Positions 1 through 7,276 of a stretch of DNA of 7,974 bases are shown piece after piece (the first letter of the stretch is position 1; each line of letters starts with the position of its first letter). Both the position numbers and the translations under genes were made by a program. Below the pieces are notes generated by a model that was given only the letters and a program-made list of their open reading frames with translations, was not told where the DNA came from and ran no database searches. The DNA comes from Deinococcus sp. (GTDB taxonomy: Bacteria; Deinococcota; Deinococci; Deinococcales; Deinococcaceae), in contig JAQBPF010000098.1 in the NCBI GenBank assembly GCA_028287665.1, positions 1-7,974 of the forward strand, given 5' to 3'.

Positions 1-1525
1 CGCCGTCCAGCACATACACATGGCCCTGCGTCACGGCAATGCCCACAGGTTGCAGCAGTTCGCCTTCGCCCAGGCCGTAGGCACCGAACGCCAGAATCTC
101 CCGGCCATCGGGGCCATGCTTGCGGACCAGCGCCCCGGTTTTGCCCTGCCGGTATTCCAGAAGCGTGACATACAGGTTGCCCTCAGCGTCGCCCGCCATG
201 GCATTGGGGGCGCTGGGCAGATTGCCCTCGGCGTTGCCCTGATCGCGCATGCTGACCCGCAACTTGCCCTTCAGGTCCAGCAGGCGCAGGGTGCCGCGTT
301 TTTCCTGCACGCTCATCGCCAGCGTCACGGGATCAGAAAACACCTCGTCGGTCAGCACGCCCGCGTCTATCCGCGCCATCACTTCATCCAGCGTGGGGCG
401 CTGAGCAGGGTCCTTTTCAATCATGTTCAGGATGAGGTCGTTGAGCTTGCCCGGCACTTCCAACCGCACCTGCTTGGGCGGTTTGGGCGATTCGAAGACC
501 TGCTGATGCACGACAGCCTCGTAGCTTCCCTTGAAGGCGGTCTGCCCCGTGACCATTTCGTAGGCCAGCAGCCCCAGGGAATACACGTCGCTGCGGGCGT
601 CTACGCGGTTGCCCTTGGCTTGTTCGGGGGCCATATAGATCGGAGTGCCCACCCGCGCCCCGGTCATCGTGAGGCGGGTCAGCACCTTGCCCACCGCGAT
701 ACCGAAATCCATCAGCTTGATGCCGCCTTCGCGCAGTTGGCCCTCCACGAAGGCGTTTTTAACCACCATGACGTTGGCAGGCTTGATGTCGCGGTGCACC
801 ACATTTTGCATATGAATATGCCGCAGTGCGTCGGCCAGCGCCCGGATCACCTGCACGCCTTCAGGGAAGCTCATGGTGCGGTTTTCCAGAACGGCTTCCA
901 GGCTATCGCCGTCCAGAAATTCCATAGCGATGTAATGCTCCTGGGGCTGCATCCGGTAGTCGTAGACCCGCACCACGTTGGGGTGGTTAAAGCGCTTGAG
1001 CACCTCGGCTTCACGGTAAAAACGCTTCACGAATTTGGCATCCGCGAGGTACTTTTCCTGCGGCACTTTCAGGGCCACGATGCGGCCATCCTGCCGTCTG
1101 CGGGCGCGGTAGACGCTGCCCATGCCGCCAATCCCGATCCGGTCAAGCACCTCGTACTCCTGAAAACGCAGATCCGTAACGGTCTGGGTCAGGGTGGCGC
1201 GGCGAGACGGCGGAGGGGCGGGCGGAGCCGTGCGCTGCACCCGGACAGGCTGGGTCGGTTTGCCCGTAGACCGCATCGAAGGCGCGAAACTGCGCCCACC
1301 CAGGAGAAATGCACCGCTTCCGACCAGGACCGCCACCACGCTCAGCACGCCTTGAGCCCGGTCCAGACTGATCCAGCCTTCGCCGGACCCCACGGCCAGA
1401 GCCACGATCACAATGGCCATGCCCAGTCCCCAGACCACCAACAACACAGTCAGCACCCGCTCGCTGGCCCGCACAGTCAGGAGCAGACCAACCACGAACA
1501 GCGCGGTCAGCAGCAGCAGATTCAA
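1..1525 (-). CDS. Membrane-anchored Ser/Thr protein kinase with C-terminal NHL-type propeller (C-terminus outside window)
   Basis: Eukaryotic-type (Hanks) kinase that should phosphorylate Ser/Thr on cytoplasmic proteins. Numbering from the TTG at 1525, 508 residues lie in the window. Three hydrophobic helices (about 3-18, 24-46, 58-77) are followed by a Pro/Arg-rich linker (80-115) and a kinase domain (about 122-385). The domain has a glycine loop GIGGMGSVY (about 130-138), ATP-binding Lys153 in VALK, catalytic Asp246 in HRDIKPAN, DFG Asp273 and APE Glu301, so it should be active. From about 400 there are two NHL-like strands (437-456 and LLQPVGIAVTQGHVYVLDG at the edge), presumably the start of a sensor propeller. 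The RASER loop between helices 1 and 2 and the basic linker place the kinase inside by the positive-inside rule, and no later membrane span is visible. TTG was chosen because it is the first start after an in-frame TAA and has GGGAG 6-7 bases upstream, but the start is doubtful (see the 1522-1575 ORF). Confidence 0.93.
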   Translation of the reverse strand, partial: MNLLLLTALFVVGLLLTVRASERVLTVLLVVWGLGMAIVIVALAVGSGEGWISLDRAQGVLSVVAVLVGSGAFLLGGRSFAPSMRSTGKPTQPVRVQRTAPPAPPPSRRATLTQTVTDLRFQEYEVLDRIGIGGMGSVYRARRRQDGRIVALKVPQEKYLADAKFVKRFYREAEVLKRFNHPNVVRVYDYRMQPQEHYIAMEFLDGDSLEAVLENRTMSFPEGVQVIRALADALRHIHMQNVVHRDIKPANVMVVKNAFVEGQLREGGIKLMDFGIAVGKVLTRLTMTGARVGTPIYMAPEQAKGNRVDARSDVYSLGLLAYEMVTGQTAFKGSYEAVVHQQVFESPKPPKQVRLEVPGKLNDLILNMIEKDPAQRPTLDEVMARIDAGVLTDEVFSDPVTLAMSVQEKRGTLRLLDLKGKLRVSMRDQGNAEGNLPSAPNAMAGDAEGNLYVTLLEYRQGKTGALVRKHGPDGREILAFGAYGLGEGELLQPVGIAVTQGHVYVLDG

Positions 1526-1575
1526 AGGCCACTCCCACGGGGGGCAGGGGCAGGCGGGCGCAGAAAGGGCGTCAT
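1522..1575 (-). CDS. 17-codon upstream ORF overlapping the kinase start, or the true kinase N-terminus out of frame
   Basis: An ATG at 1575 begins MTPFLRPPAPAPRGSGL and ends at TGA (1524-1522). This stop overlaps the kinase TTG (1525-1523) as TTGA, so it could be a leader ORF translationally coupled to the kinase. The ATG lies just downstream of an AT-rich -10-like region, where a leaderless start is expected. The kinase frame has no ATG or GTG here. A six-C tract on the coding strand (1539-1544) lies between the two frames. One extra C would join this ORF to the kinase and give ...PAPAPPWEWPLNLLLL, a natural-looking entry into the first membrane helix. It is therefore either a real coupled leader, a frameshift at the homopolymer (error, mutation or slippage), or a chance ORF. 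Confidence 0.4.
   Translation of the reverse strand: MTPFLRPPAPAPRGSGL
1539..1544 (-). other. Homopolymer C6 tract at the kinase frame switch
   Basis: Six consecutive C on the coding strand (G on the plus strand) lie between the well-placed ATG at 1575 and the kinase reading frame. Adding one base makes the two frames continuous. Such tracts are typical sites of indel error and slipped-strand variation. Confidence 0.6.
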
Positions 1576-1590
1576 GTCGTTATAGTTATA
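1576..1590 (-). promoter_or_regulatory. Putative kinase promoter -10 region
   Basis: On the minus strand two overlapping TATAAC motifs (1590-1585 and 1584-1579) lie immediately before the ATG at 1575. They are the only strongly AT-rich bases nearby and suit a leaderless or very short-leader transcript. No convincing -35 hexamer was found at 16-18 bases. Confidence 0.45.
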
Positions 1591-1684
1591 CTGGACAGCT
1601 GTTGCGCTGAACTTACGGTCTTACACAAAAGTCGAAACTGGAACGGTCTGGAGGGGCGTGCCACCCTGACATCGCCCCGGCACT

Positions 1685-1729
1685 TCAGAGGCCAGGGTGG
1701 CTTCTGGCGCAGGCTGATCAGGCCTCTGA
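1685..1729. repeat. Inverted repeat in the divergent intergenic region
   Basis: TCAGAGGCC (1685-1693) and GGCCTCTGA (1721-1729) are perfect 9-base inverted copies separated by 27 bases. No T-run follows on either strand, so this is not an obvious terminator. It lies about 110 bases upstream of the kinase ATG and 200 upstream of the divergent gene, so an operator or structured upstream element is possible. Nothing else convincing was seen in the rest of the roughly 350-base intergenic stretch apart from the two promoter regions. Confidence 0.45.
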
Positions 1730-1918
1730 GGGCCGGAAAACTCGCCCGGCTTACAGAGCTTCGGGCACTCCTCCATTCTCCCTCAGTGATTGGCTGCCCC
1801 CACCGCCAGAAATCTGTCTTGCCCTTGGGTGTAGTGCCGCTGTGCCAGTCCCCACTGTGCAGAGGGCTGCTGGGCCTGAAGACCACTGCGGAGACAGGTT
1901 TGCGTGAGGCCGGGTGCC

Positions 1919-1924
1919 TATACT
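1919..1924 (+). promoter_or_regulatory. -10 box for a leaderless transcript of the 614-residue protein gene
   Basis: TATACT lies six bases before the GTG at 1931, putting the expected transcription start at or next to the start codon. There is no Shine-Dalgarno in front of this GTG. No good -35 was found. A TG lies two bases upstream of the box, one base off the extended -10 position. Confidence 0.5.
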
Positions 1925-1930
1925 GAAGAC

Positions 1931-3775
1931 GTGACTTACTGGGCTGAACTGGTGGAATTGTATGAGTACAAGGTCGCCGACGCGCTGGATGGCCGGGTTC
2001 CACGTGGCGGACGGCGTTCGCTGACCGAACTGCGGGATGAACTGCTGGGCGCACCGCTGGAGCCGATGTTGCTGCGCCGCATGATGGAGTGCGACCGCCA
2101 CTACCGCAACATGTTTAAATCAGGCCACAGCACGGCCATCCTGTCGCGCCCGGCCCCCAAGGCGGTGCCCGAATGGAGCGCGCCTGCCCGCGCCGACAGC
2201 CCGGAATCTCAGGCCTGGGAAGAGCTGCAACGGATGGCCTGGCATGCCCGGCTCAAAACATCCCTGTTGGACCTGGCCCAGTTGTGGAGCCGTGAAACAG
2301 ACCGAACTGCCCTGCGGGTGCTGTACACCGTGCAGGAAAACGCCGAGCGCGAGGGCCGCAGCATTGGCACCCGCTTGCCCGTTCCCGCCGCAGGCGACCC
2401 ACTGGTGTCGTTGCACGATGCCGAAGTCGTGGCACGCGTGGCTTCCAGCTTTGCCGATCTGCTGCTGACTGAGGAGGGCCGCACGCGGGTCAGAACGGCG
2501 CTCTCGGTGACCCACGAAGAACCTTTTGCCCGTCATCCGGACGAGGACGTGATGGCCGCCCGCCTGGCCGCCGCCGAGCGCGAACGGCTGGCCCCCGAAG
2601 CCCGCGCCGCGCTGGTGGCTGCCGTGCGGGCCCAGTACCCACAGGCCCGCGATCCCCGTGAACGCCCCGCGATCCGGGAGGCGGCGCGGCAGTTGCAGCG
2701 CACGCTGGACGACCTGCTGGCAGGAGCCCCCGCCAACACGATGGCAGGCACGCCCAGCCACAGCATCCTCTATGCACTGGACCCTCACTCATCTCTGCCC
2801 GCCCCGGATGACGGCAAAGATCAACTGGTCATTCATCTGGAGGGCGGACAGGCGACCCACTGGCGGGGCATGGACCTGCGCTGGCAACCCATAGGCAGCA
2901 ACTGGCAATTGCAGTTCGGACCCCATGTGGTGTTGCTGCGGAGCGATTTGCCGCCCGCCGAGCGCAGTGTGGTGATGGGCCCAGCCCGGACGCAGATTCG
3001 GGCCTTCGTGAGCGGAGCCTACGTGCTGCTGAGTGTCGATGGCCGCCCCGAGGAAGAAATCGGGCGCCTGGCCTCGAAAGCCAGGGCCATTGCCCTGCTG
3101 CTCAATGCCGAGGAAGACTATGCCAACCTGCGTCTGGCACGGGCGGCCGCCCAGATCATCCGCAACGGCACCATCGATACGGTGGCCCTTGGAGCCGCCA
3201 GTGCCGAAAAGTACGCCTCTGCGGCCCCAGAAACGCTGATCGCCTTTGCCCGCAAAGGAGTGGAAGCGCTGATGGCCCGGCTCCAGCGCTCGACTCCGGC
3301 CAGCGCCGCAAACAGTATTCACGGGGCCGCCGAACGCCTGGGGCTCGATTCAGAACGCGCCATTCATTTGCACGAGGCGCTGCATATCGCCACTTTTACG
3401 CCCGAGCCGCTGCCCAGCCCGGTGGCCAATACCTCGGTGCAACTGGCCGATACCGGAGAGTTCAGGAGTGTCCTGCTGGGCCAGGACCCCGTGACCCTCC
3501 GGAGCGGTGAGCGGGCCCTGACGCTGCGGCTGGACTATAAGGGCGAGTTGGCCGCCGTGTTGCCCGGCCACCCCGCCGCCACCCTGCACGATCTGCTGGT
3601 CGTGCGTGTGCCGGGTCTCAGCCTGCTGTTGGTGCGCCAGGGCACGTGGCTGGCCGCTGCCGCTCTGCACGATACCGGCCCCAGCCAGGCCACCTCGCCC
3701 GACACTCTGAAGCGCACATCGGCAGACACTTCTGCAAATCAGGCCCTGCGCGCGCCCTACGACAGCAAGAATTGA
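1931..3775 (+). CDS. Conserved-looking hypothetical protein, 614 residues, function unknown
   Basis: I do not recognise a family. The GTG at 1931 was chosen because TATACT lies six bases upstream (leaderless pattern). An in-frame GTG at 1904 would add nine residues, with GGAG ten bases before it. The N-terminal half (about 1-270) is mostly helical and charged, starting TYWAELVELYEYKVADALDG. A strand-rich segment with several Trp (about 296-372) follows, then helices (about 375-480), a second strand-rich block (about 500-580) and a low-complexity Ser/Thr/Ala tail (about 582-614). There is no signal peptide, convincing membrane helix, P-loop or recognisable FHA motif, so it is probably cytoplasmic. 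It is transcribed divergently from the kinase, so it could be a partner or substrate, but only position suggests this. Frame and codon use look fully coding over the whole length. Confidence 0.85.
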   Translation: MTYWAELVELYEYKVADALDGRVPRGGRRSLTELRDELLGAPLEPMLLRRMMECDRHYRNMFKSGHSTAILSRPAPKAVPEWSAPARADSPESQAWEELQRMAWHARLKTSLLDLAQLWSRETDRTALRVLYTVQENAEREGRSIGTRLPVPAAGDPLVSLHDAEVVARVASSFADLLLTEEGRTRVRTALSVTHEEPFARHPDEDVMAARLAAAERERLAPEARAALVAAVRAQYPQARDPRERPAIREAARQLQRTLDDLLAGAPANTMAGTPSHSILYALDPHSSLPAPDDGKDQLVIHLEGGQATHWRGMDLRWQPIGSNWQLQFGPHVVLLRSDLPPAERSVVMGPARTQIRAFVSGAYVLLSVDGRPEEEIGRLASKARAIALLLNAEEDYANLRLARAAAQIIRNGTIDTVALGAASAEKYASAAPETLIAFARKGVEALMARLQRSTPASAANSIHGAAERLGLDSERAIHLHEALHIATFTPEPLPSPVANTSVQLADTGEFRSVLLGQDPVTLRSGERALTLRLDYKGELAAVLPGHPAATLHDLLVVRVPGLSLLLVRQGTWLAAAALHDTGPSQATSPDTLKRTSADTSANQALRAPYDSKN

Positions 3776-3794
3776 GGCCCAGGCCAGGCACTCC

Positions 3795-5054
3795 TTAAAG
3801 TGGAGCCCCCTCGCCGCCCCTTTTTTCTTCGATCACACCCAATCGGCGGGTGCCGGGATCGGTGGCGACGATCAGTGCGGCCAGACCCGTGATGCCAAAT
3901 ACAACGGCGTGAAGAGGTTCGGTCCCCAGTTCGGTAAAAGCGAGGGCCGCGCTGACGACCACGCCCACCAGCAGGGTCACCAGACTGCGGTCAAAGGGCG
4001 GGTGCGGCGTGAGGCGGGCCGCGTTGAAGCGTTGGGCGGCCAGGGTCAGAAAGACGGCGGCCAGGGGCCAGGCCACCAGTTGGCGGTTGGCTGCATCCTC
4101 CTCCCCGACCTGACTGATGCCGTGTCCCAGACCCACGCCCAGCATGATCACGCCCAGCGTAAAAGGCAGATGCCCGTACAGCCACACCAGCAGCACTCCC
4201 ACCCGCGATTCGTGATGCGCCGACAGGATGGGCAACATGCGGGGCTGATCAAAATACAGCCGCCAGAGCGCCACCGAGGTCAGGATGGCAAACAGGGCGG
4301 GGGCCAGAAAAGTCAGGCTCAGGTCCTGCTGACGCCCCCCATCGACGACTTCGGTCACGATGGCCCCAAGGGCAATAATCTGCAGCAGGCCGACGCGCTC
4401 GGGCAGATGAGCCTGATGCGGCAGGGCCTCCAGACTGCGTGACCGAATCAGAATAGGCGTCAGGATATCGGTGGCCAGTGCCGCCGCCCAAAAGCCCAGC
4501 AGGATGGCAGGCGACTGGGTAAAGAGGGCCGAGGCCAACCACAACACCGCCGCCAGCCCGAACCCCACGGCTGTGGGACGCACGAAATGCACCGCGTCGG
4601 GGGACTGACGAAGCACGGCCAGATACATCACGACCAGTACGGCGCGGTTGAAGGCGAAGGCCACCGCAAACAGCGCCCCGATATCCAGCACATCGCCGCG
4701 CAGTGACAGCGCAATCATGGCCATAGAAACCAGTTGGGTCACGGTGCCCCAGCGGTAGGCCCGGCCATCGTTGCCGTAGCGCCCCGCGAAGGTGGTATTG
4801 CCTGCCCACGCCCACCAGACCGCCGTAAACATCAACAAAAATACCCCGATGTTCTCGGCGGTCGGGGAGGTGCCCAGCCGTTTGGCCAACTGATCGAAGG
4901 CCACCACGAAAATCAGATCGAAAAACAGTTCCAGCCAGGACACCTTCTGTTCGTCGGGCGCGTCTCCCTGGCTTTCCCCCGCCGCAGAAGAACTCGCCTC
5001 AGATCCAGTGGCGTCTTGTTCGATGTCGACGCTGTCCGGGTGGCCGTGGCTCAC
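3795..5054 (-). CDS. LtrA-family (low temperature requirement protein A) integral membrane protein
   Basis: A 419-residue polytopic membrane protein whose biochemical role is unknown. The family is named after a Listeria gene needed for growth in the cold. The hallmark appears at once after an acidic, Ser/Ala-rich N-terminal tail (1-37): VSWLELFFDLIFVVAFDQL (38-56). Further family-like segments are ERVGLLQIIALGAIV (219-233), ALWRLYFD (262-269) and YGHLPFTLGVIMLGVG (293-308). Roughly ten hydrophobic segments run from about 44 to 397, ending in a short basic/acidic tail. The GTG start overlaps the ruvA TGA as GTGA, so it should be co-transcribed and translationally coupled with ruvA. Length and motifs suggest an intact gene. 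It converges on the 614-residue protein gene with 19 bases between stops and no clear terminator there. Confidence 0.9.
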   Translation of the reverse strand: MSHGHPDSVDIEQDATGSEASSSAAGESQGDAPDEQKVSWLELFFDLIFVVAFDQLAKRLGTSPTAENIGVFLLMFTAVWWAWAGNTTFAGRYGNDGRAYRWGTVTQLVSMAMIALSLRGDVLDIGALFAVAFAFNRAVLVVMYLAVLRQSPDAVHFVRPTAVGFGLAAVLWLASALFTQSPAILLGFWAAALATDILTPILIRSRSLEALPHQAHLPERVGLLQIIALGAIVTEVVDGGRQQDLSLTFLAPALFAILTSVALWRLYFDQPRMLPILSAHHESRVGVLLVWLYGHLPFTLGVIMLGVGLGHGISQVGEEDAANRQLVAWPLAAVFLTLAAQRFNAARLTPHPPFDRSLVTLLVGVVVSAALAFTELGTEPLHAVVFGITGLAALIVATDPGTRRLGVIEEKRGGEGAPL

Positions 5055-5647
5055 CGGAGTCGGCCCAAGCTTTTGCGAATCAAGGCGTCTGCTGATTGCT
5101 CGGGATCAGCGCCCAACAGTTCGGCCACCACGCCACGCACCTGAGCTTCGCGGAATCCCAGCGCCAGCAGAGCGTCTATGGCGTCTCGGCCTGCACTGTT
5201 GTTCACGGGCATGACCTTGACGCCGCCCACCACCGGAGCCGCCAGATGTTCCGGAATCTTATTCTGAAGCTCCAAGACCAGCCGTTCAGCCGTCTTTTTG
5301 CCCACGCCCGAGACGCTGCTGAGCAGCTTGACATCGCCGCTCAGCAGGCCCTGAGCCAGGGCAGATACCGGCATCCCCGAAAGCATCGCCAGGCCAAGTT
5401 TCGGCCCCACGCCGCTGACCCCAATCAGGAGGTCGAACAGGCGCAGGCTATCGGCATCCGAGAATCCGAACAGCAGTTGGGCATCCTCACGGACCACGAA
5501 GCGGGTATTGAACTCGGCCACATCACCGACTTTCAGGCGGCCCAGAGTACTGACCGGGCACTGCACCTCGTACCCCAGCCCGCCCGCCACCACCACGGCG
5601 CTTCCCTCACGAATTTCGCGCACTACGCCACTCAGGTAAGCAATCAC
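5051..5647 (-). CDS. ruvA: Holliday junction branch migration protein RuvA
   Basis: RuvA binds four-way DNA junctions as a tetramer and loads the RuvB helicase for branch migration in recombinational repair. The 198-residue length is normal for the family. An N-terminal OB-fold domain (about 1-63, starting MIAYLSGVVREI) carries the acidic pin Glu54-Asp55 in REDAQLLFGF. Two helix-hairpin-helix motifs follow: GVSGVGPKLGLAML (76-89) and SVSGVGKKTAERLVLELQNK (111-130). A linker leads to domain III (about 152-198, DAIDALLALGFREAQV), which contacts RuvB. The GTG at 5647 is preceded by TAAACT seven bases upstream and has no Shine-Dalgarno, suggesting a leaderless message. ruvB and ruvC are not adjacent here. 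The downstream gene, overlapping by GTGA, is an LtrA-family protein. Confidence 0.97.
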   Translation of the reverse strand: MIAYLSGVVREIREGSAVVVAGGLGYEVQCPVSTLGRLKVGDVAEFNTRFVVREDAQLLFGFSDADSLRLFDLLIGVSGVGPKLGLAMLSGMPVSALAQGLLSGDVKLLSSVSGVGKKTAERLVLELQNKIPEHLAAPVVGGVKVMPVNNSAGRDAIDALLALGFREAQVRGVVAELLGADPEQSADALIRKSLGRLR

Positions 5648-5654
5648 ACTCTAG

Positions 5655-5660
5655 AGTTTA
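5655..5660 (-). promoter_or_regulatory. -10 box for leaderless ruvA-ltrA transcript
   Basis: On the minus strand TAAACT lies seven bases before the ruvA GTG. This places the predicted transcription start at the start codon. A weak -35 candidate in TGTTTGAA (5682-5675) gives about 14-16 bases of spacing, depending on the hexamer chosen. Confidence 0.55.
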
Positions 5661-5721
5661 GTGCGGCGTGGGGGTTCAAACAGGGCCAAAGCCGGAAGTA
5701 TGAGTTTCGGTTGCGTTGAGA

Positions 5722-5774
5722 GTTGTGGGCGCTTTGGGTGGAATCATACGGACTCCACTCAAGTCCGCCACAAC
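5722..5774. repeat. Compound hairpin in the ruvA-MFS gap
   Basis: The continuous arm AGTCCGCCACAAC (5762-5774) can pair with two upstream blocks: CGGACT (5749-5754, 6 bp) and GTTGTGG (5722-5728, 7 bp). A 20-base bulge lies between those blocks. No coding frame convinces here. It may be a structured RNA or a dispersed intergenic repeat. Confidence 0.4.
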
Positions 5775-5793
5775 CGGAATCTCACCGCTTGCA

Positions 5794-5810
5794 GCTCCGT
5801 CAGGTGGAGC
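5794..5810. repeat. Small hairpin
   Basis: GCTCC (5794-5798) and GGAGC (5806-5810) form a 5-bp stem with a 7-base loop. It is one of four hairpins spaced along this non-coding gap and weak on its own. Confidence 0.25.
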
Positions 5811-5839
5811 CCGTCGTCTTTCGTCCTCGCCTTGCCCGG

Positions 5840-5870
5840 GGTTCAAGCCCAAACTACGGGGCTTTTAACC
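5840..5870. repeat. Interrupted hairpin in the ruvA-MFS gap
   Basis: AAGCCC (5845-5850) pairs with GGGCTT (5859-5864) around an 8-base loop. Outside a 1x2 internal loop, GGTT (5840-5843) pairs with AACC (5867-5870). On the plus strand only four T follow the inner stem, so it is a poor terminator. The GGTTCAAGCC stretch resembles a tRNA T-arm, but no tRNA body is present. Confidence 0.4.
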
Positions 5871-5894
5871 AGAATCCTTATCAGACAAAGGCTG

Positions 5895-5923
5895 AGGGGA
5901 AGCCCACCTGCAAGGCTTCCCCT
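5895..5923 (-). terminator. Hairpin terminator downstream of the MFS gene
   Basis: A perfect 10-bp stem (AGGGGAAGCC 5895-5904 with GGCTTCCCCT 5914-5923) and a 9-base loop lie 30 bases after the MFS stop codon. In the MFS direction the following bases contain only a short T-run (CCTTTGTC), so termination may be partial or helped by other factors. Confidence 0.6.
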
Positions 5924-5952
5924 GCATTCAGCAGAGGCGGGCTGAACCTGAA

Positions 5953-7158
5953 TCAGGCCACCTTGGGCCTCACCACACTTATCGCCAGCAACGCCGCGCC
6001 GATCACCGCTATGCCCAGCGATCCCCACACGAACCCCTGCGCCGGATGGGCGGCAGGCGCGGCCAGAACGAGTGGACTGAGGAACTGGCCCAGAAACACG
6101 GCGCTGCTCATTCCGGCGGTGATGCGGCCACGCCACGCAGCAGGCGTCAGATCGGCCAGCCAGGCATAGAGGTTGGGAAAAACCAGTCCGCCGCCCAGTC
6201 CGGCCACAATCAGACCCACCAGCACGGCAGGAATACTGTGGGCCAGCGAAACCAGGCCCCAGCCCGCAGCCAGCAGCAGCATCCCCAGCGCCGCCACCCG
6301 CCGGGGGTCAAACCGTCCGGCAAAGCGCGAATACCCCAGTGAGGTCAGCGCGGCAATCAGGGTAAAGGTGCCCAGCAGCAGCCCCGTGGCAGCGGGCGCG
6401 GCCCCCAACGCCTGAAGCAAAAACGGCCCCTGGGCAGGCATCAGGTAGAACACGGCCATGTAGGCCAGCGCCAAAAAGTACACCAGCGCCACGGCCAGCC
6501 AGCGCGGTTTTTCGGCCGCTTCGGCAGGGCTCACGCCGCCCGGTACACCTTTGGGCAGGCGCAACACCAGTGGAATCAGCAACACGGAGATCAGGTAGAG
6601 GCCAAACGGAGCACGCCAACCCACCCCTGCCAGCAGACCGCCCAGAGGAAGCAGCACCGCACCGCCGAAGCTGGTAAAGGCCGCCTGCTGGCTCAGAAAC
6701 TTGCCGCGTGCTGGCCCGGAGAACAGGTCGTTGACCAGTGCGCCGCCCGCCGTCATGGTTCCGGCCACGGCAAAGCCCAGAATGACCCGTCCGGCCAGGA
6801 CTTCGCCCAACGACTGCACCACCAGCCCGCTTGCGCCGCCCAATGCGTACAGAACCAGCGACCACAGCAGCACGGGCCGCCGTCCAAATCGGTCGGCCAG
6901 CACGCCGCTGAGGGGCGCACTGATGGCAATGACCAGTCCCACGATGGTCAGCGCCAATTTGACCAGCAGGTTGGCATTGGGCTGATCGGCAAAATGGGCC
7001 TGCATGGCGGGCAACGCGGGCGCGATGGTGGCTCCCGACATGATGGTCAGGGCCGCCAACAGCAGCAGCGTCAGGCTGGTCAGGCGGTCGGGCAGGGCAA
7101 GGGGCGGGCCAGCAGAGGTGGACCCTGGGTCAGACGAGGCGGGCGCGGTGCGAGTCAT
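5953..7158 (-). CDS. Major facilitator superfamily transporter, DHA1-like drug:H+ antiporter type
   Basis: A 401-residue inner-membrane permease, probably a proton-coupled exporter of small molecules; the substrate cannot be told. A polar tail (1-25) precedes about 12 hydrophobic segments from about 28 to 396. The MFS signature loop between helices 2 and 3 reads GVLADRFGRRP (85-95). VLLPLGGLLAGVGWRAPF (168-185) resembles the antiporter motif C region. A more polar central loop lies at about 200-220 (PKGVPGGVSPAEAAEKPRW). The second-half counterpart of the signature is degenerate (SRFAGRFDPRRV, 277-288). The ATG at 7158 fits a TAGAGT box seven bases upstream with no Shine-Dalgarno. It appears monocistronic: a hairpin follows the stop and metG diverges upstream. 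No regulator gene is adjacent. Confidence 0.92.
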   Translation of the reverse strand: MTRTAPASSDPGSTSAGPPLALPDRLTSLTLLLLAALTIMSGATIAPALPAMQAHFADQPNANLLVKLALTIVGLVIAISAPLSGVLADRFGRRPVLLWSLVLYALGGASGLVVQSLGEVLAGRVILGFAVAGTMTAGGALVNDLFSGPARGKFLSQQAAFTSFGGAVLLPLGGLLAGVGWRAPFGLYLISVLLIPLVLRLPKGVPGGVSPAEAAEKPRWLAVALVYFLALAYMAVFYLMPAQGPFLLQALGAAPAATGLLLGTFTLIAALTSLGYSRFAGRFDPRRVAALGMLLLAAGWGLVSLAHSIPAVLVGLIVAGLGGGLVFPNLYAWLADLTPAAWRGRITAGMSSAVFLGQFLSPLVLAAPAAHPAQGFVWGSLGIAVIGAALLAISVVRPKVA

Positions 7159-7165
7159 GCCGAAT

Positions 7166-7171
7166 ACTCTA
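7166..7171 (-). promoter_or_regulatory. -10 box for leaderless MFS transcript
   Basis: On the minus strand TAGAGT lies seven bases before the MFS ATG, the same arrangement as at ruvA. No -35 with 16-18 base spacing is evident. TTGATT (7186-7181) is too close and CTGACA (7198-7193) too far. Confidence 0.45.
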
Positions 7172-7276
7172 ACTTGAAGAAATCAACTGGTTTGTCAGGC
7201 AAAGTCACATATGAGCCATTTGGCTTGGTGTGGTCAGAGAAGGGCTGCCTTTGCGGTGCACCTCCAGGCAGGGAGG

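Noticed and set aside
20..1585. 521-codon open frame on the plus strand
   Set aside because: It is antisense to the kinase, whose frame carries all the catalytic motifs in order. The plus-strand product is His/Gln/Arg-rich with no family features, typical of a shadow in GC-rich DNA.
1572..2054. 160-codon minus-strand frame spanning the divergent promoter region
   Set aside because: It starts antisense inside the 614-residue protein gene, covers both promoter regions and has a biased composition with no recognisable motif.
3776..3830. Bidirectional terminator between the convergent genes
   Set aside because: The gap is 19 bases with no good stem. The T6 run at 3819-3824 inside the LtrA-family gene is not preceded by a hairpin.
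5831..5870. tRNA gene suggested by a GGTTCAAGCC T-arm-like sequence
   Set aside because: No acceptor, D-arm or anticodon arm can be placed upstream; the sequence is better explained as a plain hairpin.
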